A DNA stretch of 64,000 nucleotides from positions 1 through 64,000 of the forward strand of contig NZ_AUBW01000003.1 of NCBI RefSeq assembly GCF_000429445.1. The letters run 5' to 3'. Shown here piece by piece: positions 62,979 through 64,000 of the stretch (the first letter of the stretch is position 1; each line of letters begins with the position of its first letter). This stretch comes from Algoriphagus terrigena DSM 22685 (lineage in GTDB: Bacteria; Bacteroidota; Bacteroidia; Cytophagales; Cyclobacteriaceae). Made by a program: the position numbers and the translations under genes. The notes beneath the pieces were generated by a model. It saw only the letters and a list, made by a program, of their open reading frames with translations. It searched no databases and was not told the DNA's origin.

Positions 62979-63692
62979 ATGGAAAACCCCGCATCCTCCC
63001 AAAAAGAAGAAGAATTCCGAAGCGACGCGTTTTGGTCAAAGTCGTTCTTTTTCAAGACTTTTTTACATGGATTGTTTTTGATTTTACCGACGATCATCAT
63101 CTTATTTTTGCTGTCCGTGATTTTCAGATTCGTTTTTAACGTCGTATCGCCGATCAGTTCTTTGTTAAATCAAAATCCGGAAGAGCATACCTTTTTGATC
63201 AACATCTTGGCTTTGATGATCCTCCTTTTACTGATCTTCATCATTGGCCTTGTATTAAGAAATACCGGCCGAAAACGGTATTTTATACAGTTTGAAGGTA
63301 AATATTTGCTTCAAATCCCGCTTTATTCCACGATCCGGGAGATCATCGCCCAGTTTACGGGACTTAAGAAAATGCCCTTCAGCCAGGTTGTTTTGGTGGA
63401 TGCTTTCAATACCGGTGTATTGCTTACAGGGTTTGTTACGGAGACGAACACCGGAGGTATTTACACCGTTTTTGTCCCAACCGCACCCAACCCAATGAAT
63501 GGCAACATCTATCATGTGCCTGCTTCCCAATTGAGATTCTTAGACATCGAGCCCGAAAAGGCGATGCGCTCTATCGTCGGACTGGGGACCGGTTCCGCTA
63601 CGTTGTTTGCTGCCGGGTACAGAATCGGGGAAGCGGAAGAGCTAGATCAAGCCGCCGGGATCAATACATCGGCTCCGTCAATACACTCATAA
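62979..63692 (+). CDS. DUF502 integral membrane protein
   Basis: The 237-residue protein has two membrane helices (FLHGLFLILPTIIILFLLSVIFRF and ILALMILLLLIFIIGLVL) and the DUF502 block PLYSTIREIIAQFTGL, then VVLVDAFNTGVLLTGFVT and VFVPTAPNPMNGNIYHVPASQL. Function is unknown; related proteins occur across bacteria and plants. Its 3' end overlaps the convergent peptidase gene by 32 bases, an unusual tail-to-tail overlap. Confidence 0.92.
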   Translation: MENPASSQKEEEFRSDAFWSKSFFFKTFLHGLFLILPTIIILFLLSVIFRFVFNVVSPISSLLNQNPEEHTFLINILALMILLLLIFIIGLVLRNTGRKRYFIQFEGKYLLQIPLYSTIREIIAQFTGLKKMPFSQVVLVDAFNTGVLLTGFVTETNTGGIYTVFVPTAPNPMNGNIYHVPASQLRFLDIEPEKAMRSIVGLGTGSATLFAAGYRIGEAEELDQAAGINTSAPSIHS

Positions 63693-64000
63693 TTGCCAAG
63701 ATCCCTTCTTTGAAATTCCCCAACCTGAGGTTTTCGTTGGGGCTATGTTGGTTGTTGTCTGCATTGACGGTCGGGATCGTCACTGCGGGAATTCCCAGCG
63801 CATCGACGAATGGAGCGATCGGGATCGAACCTCCCGAGATACGGATCTGAACAGGGTCTTTGCCAAATGCCCGGTTCATGGCTTTTCTCAGCCAAATACC
63901 GACGTCAGAATCCATCGGTGTTCGGAATGCCTGATAGGAAATCGACTTGTTTAGCCTGACTATCTTGGGATATTTCATCCGCTCTTCATCCGTCGGGTCA
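63661..64000 (-). CDS. M20-type metallopeptidase (dipeptidase-like), C-terminal end only
   Basis: The frame is open to the window edge. The 113 codons cover the C-terminal part of an M20 family peptidase: ISGGSIPIAPFVDALGIPAVTIPTVNADNNQHSPNENLRLGNF, with the metal-binding His in NNQHSPNENL. Members with this end include succinyl-diaminopimelate desuccinylase-like enzymes and dipeptidases (M20_dimer type). The N-terminal part and the active-site half are outside the window. The stop lies inside the DUF502 gene. Confidence 0.88.
   Translation of the reverse strand, partial: DPTDEERMKYPKIVRLNKSISYQAFRTPMDSDVGIWLRKAMNRAFGKDPVQIRISGGSIPIAPFVDALGIPAVTIPTVNADNNQHSPNENLRLGNFKEGILAIMSVLTEPMY

Overview
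This 64 kb window is a chromosomal segment of a Bacteroidota bacterium, most likely order Cytophagales and possibly near Cyclobacteriaceae (the finer placement is inference). The grounds are a SusC/SusD pair, many secreted lipoproteins with signal-peptidase-II cysteines, DUF3823/DUF1080/DUF2490/DUF2306/DUF4142-type proteins, large stand-alone FtsX-type permeases, and promoters of the Bacteroidota form TTTG-N20-TAnnTTTG instead of -35/-10 boxes. No rRNA, tRNA, CRISPR array, phage or intact insertion sequence was seen. About 47 genes look intact, and both window edges cut a gene (a GMC oxidoreductase on the left, an M20-type peptidase on the right).

Layout. 1-0.9 kb: end of a GMC oxidoreductase and its small gluconate-dehydrogenase-subunit-3-like partner. 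1.3-15.8 kb: a polysaccharide utilisation locus. It holds a two-module surface lipoprotein, a GH76 alpha-mannanase-like lipoprotein, SusC, SusD, a DUF3823 lipoprotein and a large GH42-like enzyme of unclear family. It is bounded by a convergent gene for a membrane-anchored regulator that joins an outside kelch-like sensor to a cytoplasmic SARP-like DNA-binding module. The natural substrate is probably an alpha-mannan or related mannoside. 16.2-22.6 kb: a small membrane protein and an RND efflux operon (adaptor, pump, outer-membrane channel). 22.7-28 kb: a GH141-like beta-helix enzyme, a DUF4142 lipoprotein and two tandem paralogous secreted esterases of the CBM48-CE1 layout. 28-36.5 kb: two large orphan FtsX-type permeases, an ABC ATPase/membrane pair and an HGSNAT-like acyltransferase. 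37-42 kb: two secreted DsrE-like proteins, a secreted protein with two alpha/beta-hydrolase domains, and a Crp/Fnr-type regulator next to a DUF2306 membrane protein.

42.2-44.1 kb is the most accessory-looking part. It has a ParD/ParE toxin-antitoxin pair, a decayed second copy of parD that still carries its operator palindrome, and an AT-rich gene that appears split by a 4-bp duplication. From 44.2 kb on there are agmatine-to-putrescine genes, a DUF2490 protein, an esterase, a MacAB-like exporter (ATPase, permease, adaptor), a beta-lactamase-fold hydrolase, a monoglyceride-lipase-like protein, a DoxX/HxlR divergent pair with a large operator palindrome, a DUF1080/nuclease-phosphatase pair, an AsmA-like protein, a coiled-coil protein, a subtilisin-like lipoprotein, a PaiB-like flavoprotein, a PIF1-like helicase, a DUF502 protein and the peptidase fragment.

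The leads I rate highest are: (i) the mannan locus with its SARP-like transmembrane regulator and TTAAC repeats at helical spacing upstream; (ii) the GH42-like enzyme that may represent an unclassified glycosidase group; (iii) the decayed parD copy beside the AT-rich broken gene; (iv) the double-hydrolase fusion protein. All functions are assigned by reading the translated sequence; no database search was possible.
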